A DNA stretch of 64,000 nt from Cucumis sativus (lineage: Eukaryota > Streptophyta > Magnoliopsida > Cucurbitales > Cucurbitaceae), in NCBI RefSeq assembly GCF_000004075.3, contig NC_026660.2, positions 26,725,498-26,789,497 on the forward strand, in the 5' to 3' direction. The notes under the pieces were generated by a model that made no database searches, was not told where the DNA came from, and saw only the letters and a list, made by a program, of their open reading frames with translations. Made by a program: the position numbers and the translations under genes. Shown here in pieces: positions 33,912 through 47,793 of this stretch (within the stretch, counting starts at the first letter, position 1; each line of letters starts with the position of its first letter).

Positions 33912-36900
33912 GGGAAAAGACAGTCCTTACCAGTAATTACATACATATCCAACCTTGTCTGCCATTGCAGTACCTGATTGTTTTACATTTGTCGTTTTCT
34001 CATTAAAACGTACTTACTTTCTTACAACATTATGCATTACAATATGTAAAACATTTCAATCATATCACATTTATTTTTAATTCAGAAATTTACTTTATAA
34101 GCACTATATCAACTTATATGACTTTTAAATCAATATTCTTTTTAGCCATGCATCCACAAACCCCCAACTCCAAACAAGAAGTTGAATTATCCCCCCCTCC
34201 CCCCAAAAAAAAAAAGAAAGCTTAAAATGGAGTTATTTGCAGTTAATGAAGTTTAGAATATGTGATACAAACTATTTTTATTTGGTAGTGTGAAGGGAAA
34301 TTTAACCAACAATAATCTTGCTCCATACAGTAATCAAAACAAAGTTAAAAAGACAAGAAGAAAATAAAAAATAATTGAAAACGTTTTTTTTCATATGTGA
34401 AGAGAATTAAAATGTATGTGGAAATTGAAGAAGAGAAAAGGGTATTGGAGTTGGCAACATGAATTCCCAAAATGAGATGGCGCACTGAGTTTTGTCTTAG
34501 GCCACGCACCCTCTATTTCGTCCCTTTCTTTGTTCAATAACTCTAACAAAAAGTTCCCATTTTATATTCCAAAGAACGCATCATTCAATAATATATATTT
34601 TTCTTTTTCAAATGTGGGGAAGAAAGTAAACACAAAAGAAAAAGCTAATTCCTGTTTCAATCACTATTATTCCCCCCCAAAATATCATAAAGTTCATAAC
34701 ACAATTTACTCAAACCAATTTCCAAATATTAAGAATCCTATATAACCATATTTTTAGAATTTTATGAAAATTCACAAACACAAAAACAATCTTTTATTCA
34801 CAGTGTATTAACTATGTCCTATGCCTTAGTTTATTATTAGAGAAAAATATTAAATTTCATGGTATAGACATCTCTAAGGCAATATATTTTTCTATAAAAT
34901 GGAGTGGATCCCATATTGAAAAAATTTGATTTGTCAAACCGATTTACTTGCAAAAACTTGTAAGGAAACTTACCCCACACAAGCACATCATCTTCATATT
35001 GTTCTTTTTCTATTTTTTCGTTTAAGAATATTACCATTTTATTCTCCTATATTCTATTTGTTCTAAATCAAGACAATTCTCTTAGTTTCATTCATCACTC
35101 CAACAAGTGCACATGTGGATGATAGTTAATTTTGGGTTTTGAAGGCATTGCACCCAAACCTTACTAGGATTTGCTACTTCTAGACTCCAACTCATTACTG
35201 GATCAACTAAACTCAATGTTTGATCACCTGGAACACTAAAACAATAGATTTAAGATCACATTCTTATATATACACAAGATGCATCAAGCGTGACATAATA
35301 TCCATATGGAAGAGGATAAGAGAATGGCGTTAAGAAAAAAGAGGGGATGTTTGAGATTGGTAGTGGAGAAAGGAGAAAAAGAAAAGGGGGGAAAAGGGAT
35401 AAAGGTGAAAGAAAGGAAAGGAAAGGAAAGGGGATTTGAATTATGTTGCTCCCTGGCAGAAGGCTTTTGCCTTCAAGTCCCTCCAAAAATACTCTCTGTC
35501 TTTCATTTCTTTATTTCCATATAACAACAAAGCAAGAAAATCTAGTGCTTCCTATGTGGGTGTCTCCTCAGACCCACATTTTCTATTTCTTTTCCTTTCT
35601 TTTTTCTCTTTTTCTCTTTTTGGTTTTGACATACTTTTATTATTGTTATTATTATTATTATATTTTATAACAATAATAATAAAAAGTAGGCTAGGACTTG
35701 TCACTCATAATTGATAAAAGAGTAGTTGAATTGTTGTATTTTAATTTGGAATTGTATGGTTCACATATAACAATGTCTTCCAAATTCCTAATCATTACAT
35801 GATAACCTTCTCTTCTTCTTCTTTGTACGGAATTCTCATCCCTACACAATTACCCCCTTTTTTATTTTTTATTTTTAATGGAGATGGGAGGAATCTCATA
35901 ATAGATCTTTAATGGAAACAATGTCACAAATTTAGGCTGTATTTTGTAGTTTTATCTTGTAATATAATATAACATAACCAATTGGGTTTGGGTTTGGTTT
36001 TGGTTTTGTTCCCAACCCTTTTCACTTTTTTTTTTTTGTTTGTTAGTTTCGTCGTCCCATTACTTATTATTCTTTCTATTATCTTTGTTTTGGTAAGAAT
36101 ACACGTTTTTTTAATTTAATCCACATAAAATCCACATTTTAAAATTAATGATGGAATTAATATGACCAAGAAAAGAAAAGAAGGTAAGATAATATAGAAA
36201 TGAAATTTGGAGGAAAAGTGAATATAATTTTATTAAACAAAATTAATTTGTAAATAGGACCTATATGAATATACTATTCTTAGTTAGAACTTAACATTTT
36301 TACCCTTTCCTCAAGTTCAATCACATAAAGTAATCTCAGTTATATTTTATTAAAATCATTGTTTTCTTGGAAGAATTACATCATTGAAAAATAATACACA
36401 AGTATAAAGATAATTGATTGATAGAATTAGGAACACGGATTACTTTTTGTTTACCCCATATTGAAGAACAGTTTAGGGAAAATGATTATAAAATAATCAT
36501 GAGATTTAAAAAGAAAAAAAAAAAGTCAAAAGAAATGATTATGTTTTTATGGTTATAGTCTAGTGACATATTTATCCTGTCGACACAAAATATGAGATCA
36601 TGTATATATATCCATTTGATATTACTTAGCTTGTATATCTTTTTGGACACAACCAATATGAAAGTAAATTAAATCAAATGATAACCTTTCATTTTTAAAA
36701 TGTGGCGTTCGATTAAGGTCCTAACGTGGGTTCATCAATACCTTTAAATTTTGTCATCCTTTAAAATTAAATTTAACCTACATGGAAGAAAATGCATCCT
36801 AAACTCCTCACACTTCCTTATTTTCTTCCTTATTTTCTCATCACATATTTAAAACTCTCTTACTCTTTTTTCCCATCTCTAAAACCATTGTACCCCTTCG

Positions 36901-37190
36901 ACTAAGGTAAGAGTTTTAATTCTATAAAGTTTAAAAGTTTATGTGCAACCTTTTAAATAACCTACAACTACTGCGAAGTACCACGTAAGTTAAACTTTAA
37001 ACATATATATAAATAAAGAAAAAGGAAAAAAAGAGTAGCTTTATGTGACCCAAAATTTAGAGGTCGAGGCATTAATCCTTGGATTTTGCAAGAAAAAAAA
37101 GGTGGATGTGAACGTGGGGGCATCAATTTTCAATTTGAGATAAAAGTTATTAAATCCAAATTGAAAACCCTAAACCCAATTTTCTTTCGC

Positions 37191-37200
37191 TATATAAATA
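37191..37200 (+). promoter_or_regulatory. TATA box of the MIZ1-like gene
   Basis: TATATAAATA lies 94 nt before the ATG at 37285, giving a predicted start near 37225 and a leader of about 60 nt. Confidence 0.65.
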
Positions 37201-37284
37201 ATTATTCAAACCCTCACTCCCACACACTATACCCCTCAATAACTTTATATACTTCAATTTAAGTATATCTTTCTTCAAATATAT

Positions 37285-37953
37285 ATGGCCACTTACCCCG
37301 TTGTCAACGTCGCCGCCGTAGACTGCCAGAAACAAGTCCGTTCATGGCAGCTCTTCCGATCTCTAATCGAATTCCTCATCCCCACTTGTAACTGTGCCTT
37401 CACCGAAGATCAAGAACAACAACAACCCATGTATTATTCCTCAAAACCCATCTCCCCGCCGCCCTCCACTGCCAATTCCGTCACCGGCACCATTTTCGGT
37501 TACCGTAGAGGAAAAGTCAACTTTTGTATCCAAACAAATTCCAGCTCAACCAACCCAATTCTCCTCCTCGAATTGGCGGTCCCCACTGCAATTCTCGCCC
37601 GGGAAATGAGAGGCGGCGTCCTCAGAATCGCCCTTGAATCCGCCACGACGGCGAATTCAGGGGGGAGGTCGGTTCTGTCGTCGCCAGCGTGGAGTATGTA
37701 TTTCAACGGAAGGAAAGTTGGTTATGGATTGAGACGAGGGGCATCGGCGGCGGAGGTAGAGACGCTGCGGCGGTTGGGGAGGGTGGCGGAAGGGGCAGGA
37801 GTAATTGAAGGTGAAGATGATTATTTGATGTATTTGAGAGGGAATTTTGATAGAGTTTGTGGAGCGTCGGGAGATTCTGAATCTTTCCATTTGAGAGATC
37901 CAAATGGAAGCATTGGTCAAGAGCTCAGTATTTTCTTTTTCCGATCCAAATAA
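37285..37953 (+). CDS. MIZU-KUSSEI1-like protein (DUF617), 222 aa
   Basis: Intronless gene of the plant DUF617 family, whose founding member MIZ1 is needed for root hydrotropism at the ER membrane of lateral root cap and cortex cells. Residues 1-62 are variable, with a Pro/Ser stretch. The domain covers about 65-221. Hallmarks are SVTGTIFGYRRGKVNFCIQ (about 65-83), LLLELAVPTAILAREMRGG (93-111), WSMYFNGRKVGYGLRR, and the ending YLMYLRGNFDRVCG, DSESFHLRDPNG, ELSIFFFRS. Length and domain order are normal for the family. The start is set by the TATA box and by no upstream in-frame ATG. Which paralogue it is cannot be told here; the family has about a dozen members in Arabidopsis, so the hydrotropism role is not assured. 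Confidence 0.9.
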   Translation: MATYPVVNVAAVDCQKQVRSWQLFRSLIEFLIPTCNCAFTEDQEQQQPMYYSSKPISPPPSTANSVTGTIFGYRRGKVNFCIQTNSSSTNPILLLELAVPTAILAREMRGGVLRIALESATTANSGGRSVLSSPAWSMYFNGRKVGYGLRRGASAAEVETLRRLGRVAEGAGVIEGEDDYLMYLRGNFDRVCGASGDSESFHLRDPNGSIGQELSIFFFRSK

Positions 37954-40900
37954 ATTAATTAATCTTCTCTCTCTTTTTTCTTTTTTCATTTTTTTTGAGC
38001 TGTGTTTTTTTTGGGAAGGGCTTTTTCAGCTTTTTGGCTGCTGCTTATATTGGCCCTGTGTTTCCTTATCACCAGCTTCCAATTGTCGTTTTGATGAACA
38101 TTATAACAGATAAATTTGTGTATCTAATTATGTTTTGTGATGTTAATATGAAATCATAATGTACGATTTTGCTACTCACCTTCACTTTCTCTCCTACTTT
38201 CTTGAGTTGGGGTTTTCTATATGGTACTGTAGTTTAATTTGAATTCCTTACCTATATGGTTTAATTTGATTGGAGTTAGAATGCGACCAAAATTTTACTG
38301 TAATTCATGATTAGATAAAGGAGATAAATAAATGTACAAGTGAGGGAATTGAAGATTATTACCTCTAAAAATTTTAGAATAGAGTGGTCAAATATAATAA
38401 TAGAATTTTTGGATTACCGATCAACTTAAAAGTAACGTAACAGTGTGAGTTTGGAGAATAGTGTTTTATATCAATATCTATTTTTTTTTTTTATAAAGTT
38501 CAATTAAACCTACTTTTCCAGTGGAAGCATTTGATTAGTTTCTAATGTTTAATATTAAAATATTAATATTTTAAAATGTTAAATTAGAAGTTTGGGAGTT
38601 GTATTTGTTTAGTCCTATATTTTGAACCAGAGTTTTATATATGTAAAAAAAGCACTTTAGTCTTTGTATTTAAAAAAAAAAAACAATAAGTTTTCAATGT
38701 TCTTTTTATAGATCGAACATAAGTCTTTCTTTGTTAACTTTGTGGTTTGTTTAATCCATCATGCATGTCACTACTTTTGATATTGTGCCTAAAATCATTT
38801 TGCTGTTAAATTTTACATAATATATATAGTCAAATACATAAATATGAAATTGATGGAGTTCACAATACATGCACCCATTATATACAAAACTTTCTTCAGA
38901 CTATTAATTATAATTGTATATTTACATGCAATTTTAAAAGTTTAAAGGGGTACATTTATATTAGAAATTAATTTGATTTAGCTTAATAGCATAAGTTTGC
39001 ATGACCTCTTATACACAATCTTCAAATCGTTTTCACTCTACCTATAATACCCTCATCAACTATATATATATATATGCATGGAGTTTAGCTTTGCTTTTGA
39101 GTTGGAGTTGTACTATAACTGTGTGAGATAAAGGTAGACTCTTTGTGAGTGTTCACAGATAAATTCAACCCACGAAGAGTACTGGGCATAATATATAATT
39201 ATCAAGACGAAGTAGTTAGCTAGGGACAAGTAGGAGGTTGATTAAAATTTAGTCACCATCCATCTAGCTGGTTTTGTTATTACCTATCTCATTTATTTCT
39301 AATTTCAACTGTGTTTGGTAGGAGTGGTTATATTTTTCCTTTTGAGATAGAGGATTCCATAGATACATTAATATTCTTTACAATTACTACGAAAACTTTT
39401 AAAACTTTTAAAAAATAACACTGCAAGAATAGATTCATTGCTCCAACTTCGAAATATGATTAATTCATATGAAAGATTGACTTGTTTAAAAATCTATACA
39501 TATATAATCTTATATTTTTGACTCCTTGAATGATTCCTCTTGCATTAAACGATCATTACCATAAATGATGTTGGTAACTTGTAGATTGATCAGGAAAACT
39601 GTAAAAAGAAATTAATATGCTCATAGACATGTCATTTCATTGACCCTCTTTCTACAACAATGCTTAGAACGTTATGCTTTTCAGTATACAAAGAAGTGAT
39701 TCAAATTTCAAATCATTATTGTAACTTGAATAAAAGTGAATTGAGTTTCAAATTATTAATCAACCCATATCCAAAAAATTTATTGACGAAGACTTTATAA
39801 TTTGAAAATTTGTAAAAAAGAAAAGGGTTTGAAAAACAATTTTACCTCTACATTGCTACTACTTTTTGTATTATTTTAGTATTTATATAACATAAAGTTG
39901 AGGGAAGCTCAAGTCCCTTGAATTTATATATCTATAATGCTCTCGACCTAGAATTTGAAATTCAGATTCAATAATTGATGACTTCAGCATTCTCCAGCGA
40001 TCTGACGATGTCATCCTTTACCTGTTTTAAAAACTAATTATTAGAGTGTAAGTTGTCCTCACAAACCAACACAAGTTTTTTTTTAACTTGTTTTATACTT
40101 GTTCACATACATCATTGAAAAATTTATAAAATGTCACATAACATAGAATTATTCTAAACTAAGTACATTTAATCATAAATGTAGTTGTGATGATTTGAAT
40201 CACGAAAATGATTAGTTTTAGTCTATAACATGTACCTTTCAATACAAAATCAAATAGAAGTTGCAATTTATTGATTAGTTTTAGACTATAATAACATATA
40301 CCCTCTCAATACAAAATGAAGGGGTGTGATTAAGGCAACATATATTATAATAAAAACAAAGGTTATATGAGAGGTGATTGGCCAAAATTAATGAACCCTA
40401 CTCATGATAGATGTAGGAATAATAAGTAATTAAAGACGGAAAGAAAGTGAGGGTTTAGAGTTTAGAGTGAAGGGGAAGTTAAAACGTCATGTCGTAATGA
40501 AGAGGTGCATGCATGAAATTGAATTGAATAGGTTTTCCTTAGATTGCGATTGATTTTGGGCGCCTATAGCAACCCGACACCACACAGCACCAATTAAACC
40601 TAATCTTTCACTAGTGAACTTTATTAAACGATGCCGTTTGAAGCCTTTTTTCGTATTTTGATTTTAAAAAAAAGGACTAAACCGTAGGGCCCATAGCCCA
40701 AAATGGGGTATGTGATTGCATGAGCTGTTTCTGATTCCTTCTGTCTTCACATTACAAAATTCCATACATTAGCCCTATCTCATCTTCCACAATCAAACCT
40801 CGAAACTTCCTTCTTTTTTTTCTTTTTCTTTTCTTTTTAATTTCTTATATTCCATCTCCCAATTTCTCTTTTACAACTTTGTTTAGATTTTAACCTAAAA

Positions 40901-42120
40901 TAAATTTCATTTTTCTGAAGAAAAAAAAAAAGAGTGAATTTTGTTAAGAATAAAGTTTGTGTTTCATGAATTTGTGATTTTGTATAGTAGGGAGTGATAA
41001 TGAAATGCGACAAAGATTTTTTGTTATTATTATTTTGAAGAGTTGTAGACATGTGGGGTTTCATCACCTCCGTCGTCGTTATCTACAATTTGAGTCACAT
41101 TCTGATGATGTTGTGTCCAATAATTATTATATCAAAATTAATACTAATATGCTTTTTTCTTTCCTTTTAATCTATTTTTTCCTATTGTTTGTTTCTTAAT
41201 GTACTTAACTTCCCTTCTAACTCTCCATGCAATTTACTGGAATCGTTTTACTCAATAAAAATGAAAAGGTATGTGTGATTGCATGAAGTTCACTCAAATT
41301 ATTTCCGACCAAGTGTTCGGTTGTATTCAATGACAATAAATTTTTTATTGATGTGGAACTCAATCATAATATATATATATATGTATGTATGTATGTATAT
41401 AGAAACTACTTTATTTTTATAAAAAGCATTGGAACCTACCAAAAAGATGGATTGTATTTTCTTAAGTTTTTGTCAATATAAAAATGCCAAATTATAAATA
41501 AATTAATAGAAATTATTCTCTTTTTTTTTTTTGGCGTGAGTTTGAGCTTCCATGCACTGAGAAACACCTCCAATTTTTAATAAACCCGTGGTAGGAGAGT
41601 TCATTGAAAAGTAACTTTTTGTTCTTTCAAAGTCTCGGACTTGGCCGATCGAGAATATAAGCTAATTTCTTAAAAATGGACCACAATTACGTATGAAAAT
41701 TTAAATCTTCAACTTTGAAAGATGATAATATGTCAATTATTGATGAATTACTCGATTACAAATTTATATCAATGACGTATCAAATATATCATCCGAGAAT
41801 CAAAGGCAGAAGATTCATACTTTTATCAATTCTTGTCCTTATTGCAGAGTTTTATCAACAACAGAAGATGAAGTGAAGGCCCATTTTCATATTCATGTAT
41901 GAATCAGAAAGAAATCAAAAAGAGAAAAAAGAAAAAAAGGGAAAAAAGGAATTCATTGTTACAATATTAAATAATTGATTACATGGGAAAAGAAGAATAA
42001 AAGAAAAAATTAAAGGAAACAAAAAGGAAAAACGTAAATGTTCCTCCTGGAAAAGAAGAAAAGAGATGAATAGTAACGTGTGATCCTGAAGACCGCAACA
42101 CTTCAACTCAATGGTTTTAT
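37954..42120. other. Intergenic, 4.2 kb
   Basis: AT-rich with a short AT run at 39061-39076 and a compound AT/GTAT microsatellite at 41369-41400. The first 200 nt are the MIZ1-like 3' UTR side and the last 200 nt the GH5 3' UTR side. A GC-richer patch near 40440-40700 holds no frame of interest. Confidence 0.5.
41369..41400 (+). repeat. Compound (AT)n(GTAT)n microsatellite
   Basis: AT units followed by about four GTAT units. Confidence 0.85.
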
Positions 42121-45100
42121 TCAAAGCAAAAGCAGGAGGTGAGGGAACCAGCCACATGCTAATGCAACCAACAAGTAACAGTTGAAAATAACCCTGCTGG
42201 GTGAATCACCTGCACCATTTAGACATATTACATGATTGATGTAACTCAAAAGCAGCAAAATACAGGACGTGGAACAGTGTCGAGCGACCGATATAACACA
42301 GGTGTGTTTATTTGTCAATCAAAGTTGAAACACAGATTTTTGGTTATCACCTACCAAATTGAAGATAATTGTTCTTGATGTTCCATTCAAAATCCCAGTG
42401 CTTCCTGTCATTCTTGAGGGTCCAATAAGTCCATCCAAAAGAAGCTGCATTATAAACCTCTAGCTGGGCCCTTCCAAAGTTTTGATAATCAGCCTGAGAC
42501 GCATTTGTCACATTCCACTCGTTCGACCATTCTCCTGTTAATCAAATTCATTAATCACAAAGCACTATTCATAATATACTCTCGTACCTTAAACAGTTTA
42601 AAAGCCTATTTGAATTATTTTGAACTACTTAGAAAGTCAATCTAAACAAATGCTAAATTTAACAACATTTCACTAAAGAAAAATCGTGCCACATTAAGGG
42701 AAAATGTAGTATACAAAGAAAAAAACGTTTTTGAACAACTAAAAGTAGTTTCTTTTGGATTAAATCTTGAAGTTGATATCAGAAACGACTAAAGATTAAA
42801 GAGACTGAGGTCTGTGGCTTACCAACGAAGACAAGGGGACCGTTTGCGCTGTTTAAGGCCTGTATTTGAGTTTGCCTGTTTTTGTATATGACTTCTATGT
42901 TTTCCGAGGCGCTCAAGTGATCAAAGAAAGGATCAAAGAGATTGTAGTAATGCAAATCCACCACTAAGTTATGAGATCCTACGTTAGCCTGATAAAGTTC
43001 CATAGGATCTGCTTTGCCAATTCGTTGGCAAATTATTACATAAGCTGTTGAAGAGTATTTACGGACTATATCATATCCTTGTTTGTAATATGATACCACT
43101 GTGTCAAATGGAACTAAATCGGCTGACGGTTCATTTAAGAGTTCAATTCCAAGCAAGGCTGGATGTTTTCCATACCTGAAAAGAAAAAAGAAAGAAAGTC
43201 TCCTTAATTATGTTGGAGAGAGCCATACCAATGTCAAACTATGTTGATTTTGCAGCAGACCTTTGCACTAGTCATTCAAAAGAACTTCGCTCTCGACAAA
43301 GGCATGACGTGGAGGTGAAACAACTCATAAAATTTGGAGGTATGCAGAATTAAATGAGTAGATAGATTGTACTAAGGATCAGTGTATCAAATAATTCAAA
43401 ATCTGACAGACAAATACCTTGAAGCTAAGAAGTCTATTACATCCAATGTTTTGGAAATATAGGCAGGAGAATTGGGCCATCCTATTGTACCGTCATTACT
43501 CGAGCTATGTTCCATCCCATTTTGGGAGCCAGGAGCAGCATGAAGGTCAATTATGCACATTAGGTTATAGGCTCTGCACAGCAGGTTTCAGGCAGCATAA
43601 TTAAGTACAGAATGTGAATCTGAAAAATAAATAGTCTGAAAATAGTAATTGGAAAACAAAAACCTACTGTGCCCATGAGAATGCATTGTCTAGAGCTTCC
43701 AAAGATCCACCAATAAATGGAGCAGGAGGATCAGGATCAAAAGCAATCCACCAACCAACAGGAATTCTCACTGTGTTTATTCCATGTCTATACAAAAATT
43801 TAAAGTCGTCTACAGTGACAAAATTGTTTCTATGTCTCTGCAGTTACATCAACGAGAAGGAAAGACCATATATTGGAATCAATCTATGGGAATGATAGTA
43901 TGAAGAAGTTTATAATGGTCAGGAATAATTCCCGGCAGCTTATATTATGTATGGCAAATATTTTTTTTGATACATACTGTTCGCAGATTTTGTCATGTTA
44001 TTACCACTGAAATCATAATCCCTAAAAGAAAAGAAAATTTTGACGCACCTTAATAAGATAAACAATAGAATTTACCTGAAGAACACGAGTTGCCTCATCC
44101 TTTCCATAGCCATTTGCAAGTTGGTAATCTCCATGCAGGTTGTTTGATACAATCATTTCAAAGGTGGCAGCATTGTCATCCCATCCTGGCTTCCCTAGAT
44201 AGTCAGCTGTCAGCTGATTTGTTATCATAGCCTAAAAGTAGAACATATGCCGTCCAGTTGAACTATTAGAATGTCAATTATGCTACAAGCAGCCATTATT
44301 AATTAGGCAAGATGTAAAGTACTAAAATATAAAGTAAAATTATTGAAAGAATTGAAAATGCAGAAGATCTTTTCATTAGTGGTGAAAGCTGAGCTGCTGG
44401 TTATAAAGCCATGCTAGTTGTTTCACTCTTCACTACTTTTGCAATTCTTCTATTATGAAAATCATGAATATCACGCAGAGCTATACATAGAAAGTATAAT
44501 AGATAAGTTCATACTTGAACCTAAAACAAAGTGATTATATGAAAAATGATACCTGTAGATAGGCTCCATTCTTAAGTTTTAGGTGCACTCTATTGCCGTT
44601 CCTTTCAACAACAAAAGTTGCAGAATTCCTAGGCGATTGAGCTGCTGCAGAGCATTCCAGGCCATCACATGTTAGAAACTGCCCAAGGGAAGTACGGAAC
44701 TGAAATTCTGATGCAGAGACTCTCCATAACTGCAAGAAGAAAAAAGAGGGGTACCATTTGTCAATCCCAAAGGAGAAAAATTTTCTTGTACTGAACAAAC
44801 ATAGTCTGGTTCAGGACTTCAGGTTTTTTTAAATTGACTCTGAGTAAAAAAACCTTTAAGCATCTTAAACACAGAAGTCAGGAAATTGGATGTTGAATAT
44901 TGAAGATTAAAAGCAACAGGCAAAGTGGTTGAATGCACAAATTCCATTGCATCCATAACAAGCTTTTCTAGCTCCACTTAAGGTACTCTCTGCCACAGGC
45001 TGCTCTAGGAAATGATTCATCTAAATGAATGCTGAAATCAATAAATATTACTTCTCACCAATCTAAAATCAAGGTTTGTCCAAAAGACATGTCACATTAT

Positions 45101-45835
45101 CCATCATTCAGTAAACATCATTAACGACAGAAACTTCTTAGAATCAAATTTTGAAAATTATCAAAATATATAGGAATTAAATAGGTACACTTACAACTAC
45201 AATTATCAAGAACAATATGTACAATTAGCCATATATTAATAAACTACAACTAACAAATAATGTGATCCTCTTGTCAAATACTATTGAGTTTATATTAAAA
45301 TATACGACAGTAGAAAGAACAATTTGATTGAGCATCTGACCCTGAAAGTTTCCCATGAAGATGCAACATCTCTACTGACTGTAACACCCGTGCCTCCTCC
45401 ATTCTCAGCGCTAACAAACTTCTGCAATGTTACCGACCTCAATTGAACCACGGCTCCATCCTGTATTATACCACGAGCATACCAACTGAGTTATCTTAAA
45501 ACATGGTTCGTATCCAACGATGAAACAGAACAAAACACAACCAAAAAGAAAATGAAACTCACCAGCATATCCCCATTGGGAATGCCTTCAAAAAGTGAAG
45601 GCTTAATCCAACCTTCAATAACCAACCACCCTCCCAAGTTCACTCCCCTGACTTTATTATCTCCAAGAATTCCCTCCACTTGAATCAAGATAAAACGATG
45701 AGTACCCATGTTAAAGTAGTGAGCAGAAACTGGATAGATAAAAATCAATTGGGGCCTACCTGAATATGCTTTAGAGAAGACAAGATAAGAGCAGAGGAAA
45801 AACCCAAGCACCCATTTGGTGAAAACAAGTTCCAT
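42121..45835 (-). CDS. GH5 beta-glucosidase/glucan 1,3-beta-glucosidase with fascin-like domain, 10 exons, 530 aa
   Basis: Secreted glycosyl hydrolase resembling rice GH5BG. Minus-strand exons: 45835-45760, 45678-45563, 45460-45341, 44729-44553, 44231-44076, 43837-43668, 43573-43418, 43175-42823, 42534-42355, 42209-42121 (1593 nt, phases agree). Residues 1-24 are a signal peptide. RGVNLGGWLVIEGWIKPS (about 34-51) starts the barrel. A fascin-like insert (about 65-163; VQLRSVTLQKFVSAENGGG) follows, then HGINTVRIPVGWW and DLHAAPGSQNG. LLNEP carries the probable acid/base E339, and VGEWSNEWN the probable nucleophile E443. It likely trims beta-1,3/1,4-glucans or glucoconjugates in the wall. Residues 503-530 form a hydrophobic tail (YLLVALACGWFPHLLLLL) that could be a GPI signal. 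The last exon is the least certain: reading through its donor stops after QFGR. Confidence 0.9.
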
Positions 45836-47793
45836 TAAGCAATGCCAGCAAAGACAACATCAGAATTCCAAAAATATAGTGACCATTTGGAAGAGATTAG
45901 TAGGGGAGTGAAGAATACGCAGCAAAGAATGAAAGGGTTGCTCCGATCCAAAGCAGCATTTGAGTAGGAGAATCTTATCGATTCTTTCCGTATCTCTCAG
46001 ATAATACCAAATTGAAATGGGGGAAATAGCATATAGACCGAAATGAGTTGGGCAAACTCATTAAATTAAATTAATGGTTAGACAATATCTTGTGAATGAT
46101 GAAGATGCAAAGGCCATTAAAATAAAAGAGGAAGAAAAGAACAATTTTTTTAGAGTAAAAAGATATGGAAAAGGGAATGAGAAGAAATCGGCAAAGGGAA
46201 AGATTGGACGTTGTTATGGCCATGGGGGTTAAGATTTTCTTTCAATTCTTAATTCTCCCGCTAATGGGATTGAAGAAAGGAGAGTGTTTTTGGCCCAGAT
46301 TCCATCGTCATCTTCTTATCAAATAAAAATAGTTCTTCTCACTTTTCTCTCGCCTTTCTACTTTCTAGTTCTTGCCTTTTACTGTTACATTGTACTGTCA
46401 CCAATGGACTTCTCTGCTGTGAGAGATGAAATTAAATTTTATTTTTTTTAAAAAAAAAAATCACTCTTTTCTTTTTTTGTTTTTATTTCTTAAAATTAAA
46501 AATATTTTATATTTTAGGTCTTGCAATAAATTGCATATTTTTAATTATAATCATTGAATTCATAGTCAAATGAAATAAAAAAACATGTATTTGTCCTTTA
46601 TGTTATATCTACCATTAGTGTTGCTTGAATTTGGTATGTATACGTATATCATCTCAAAATATACCTTTGACAAATAATGTGTTTTCTTTACCTCCAACAA
46701 TTAAATAAAAAAGTTCATTTCAGGCGACTGATGAAGAATGCATGGAGCCAGCACAATGCAAAAAAAAAAACTTGTAGATACAAGTGAAAAAGGATTGGGT
46801 GGATCCATCGTTGGAGAGAAAATGGAATTCGAGTTGAAGAGGGGGTTTGCACAAGCGATGAGGAGAACTTTGGGCTGGATGTTATTATTAGACGGCATGC
46901 TACAATTAGGTAGCTGGTGAAGATATATATTTGCAGGTAGATACGATCGAGCGATTTGTTGAGTTGTCCAAAACAAAACCATTATAAAATAAAAATAACT
47001 AATTTTATTTTTGTGTAGGGAAGAGAAAGAAAATCTACAAAATTACCTCACCCTTATAAAATAAAATTGGAAACGACTTTTCATATCAACAATTTGACTA
47101 CAAAGCATGGTAGTTGGTATAAAGCTTAAGAACGTTTGAAATGAAACGTAGGATGTTTCTCTAAAGAAATTTACTAAAAGTAAAGAACGAGCTGTTACAA
47201 GCACACCGTACATAAACAACCAAAAGAAGAAAGAGTGTGATTTACTTTGAATAAACAAATCATTTGAGTAGACTGAATGAGTACCGTTGAATTAAATACA
47301 TCATTTACTTTGACAATGACAATCTACGCTGTTGTTACAAGTATATACAAATAAATACTTAGTCCATATTTAAGAGTGATTACCAAAACAAAACATGTAT
47401 TTGAAAATAACAAAATGGGCTTTAACTATTTTGGAACATGATCTTACCTAATATGCATTACACTAAGAATTTATTTGACATCAAAGTAGACCAGTTCATC
47501 ATATATACTCATAGTTAATCTTAATCTTATTGAATAAATTACAAGTACAATAATGTGCAGGGACGTATAGCCAAAATTTGTTGTTTTTTCTTTTTTTCTT
47601 TCTACTAATTAACAGTAACACCCAACTTCAATTATCTATCCATAATTCACTCGAAATCATCAGGCTTCAGAGTTTCCTGCAGCTTCATCATCTTATGATT
47701 CTTATTACACATGCGACAGAAACAGGGAACCTTCTTGAAACTTTAGAGAGAAGATTTTGATTTTCGCAGCCATTATTAAGATTTCTTCATCTC
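45836..47793. other. Intergenic, 2.0 kb
   Basis: The GH5 promoter side is at 45836-46400. A GC-richer patch at about 46735-46920 has a 60-codon plus-strand frame and an overlapping 93-codon minus-strand frame; neither resembles a known protein. 47300-47793 is the ATL 3' side. No gene is supported. Confidence 0.45.

Larger units (their letters stand above)
32895..37190. other. Intergenic, 4.3 kb
   Basis: Holds the ATL promoter with a G-box at 33019-33024, a GC-richer island at 33630-33800, a 24-T run at 33888-33911, a purine-rich AAAGG repeat tract near 35380-35430 next to a small hairpin, and the promoter of the MIZ1-like gene. Open frames such as 33555-33822 (minus) and 35306-35524 (plus) resemble no known family. 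No gene is supported. Confidence 0.45.

Noticed and set aside
46738-46920. 60-codon plus frame (and 93-codon minus frame) in a GC-richer patch
   Set aside because: No motif or family recognised on either strand and no splice context; left as unexplained intergenic DNA.
47660-47705. GCAGCTTCATCATCTTATGATTCT, loosely like a miR172 star/target site
   Set aside because: Too many mismatches and no hairpin; treated as chance.
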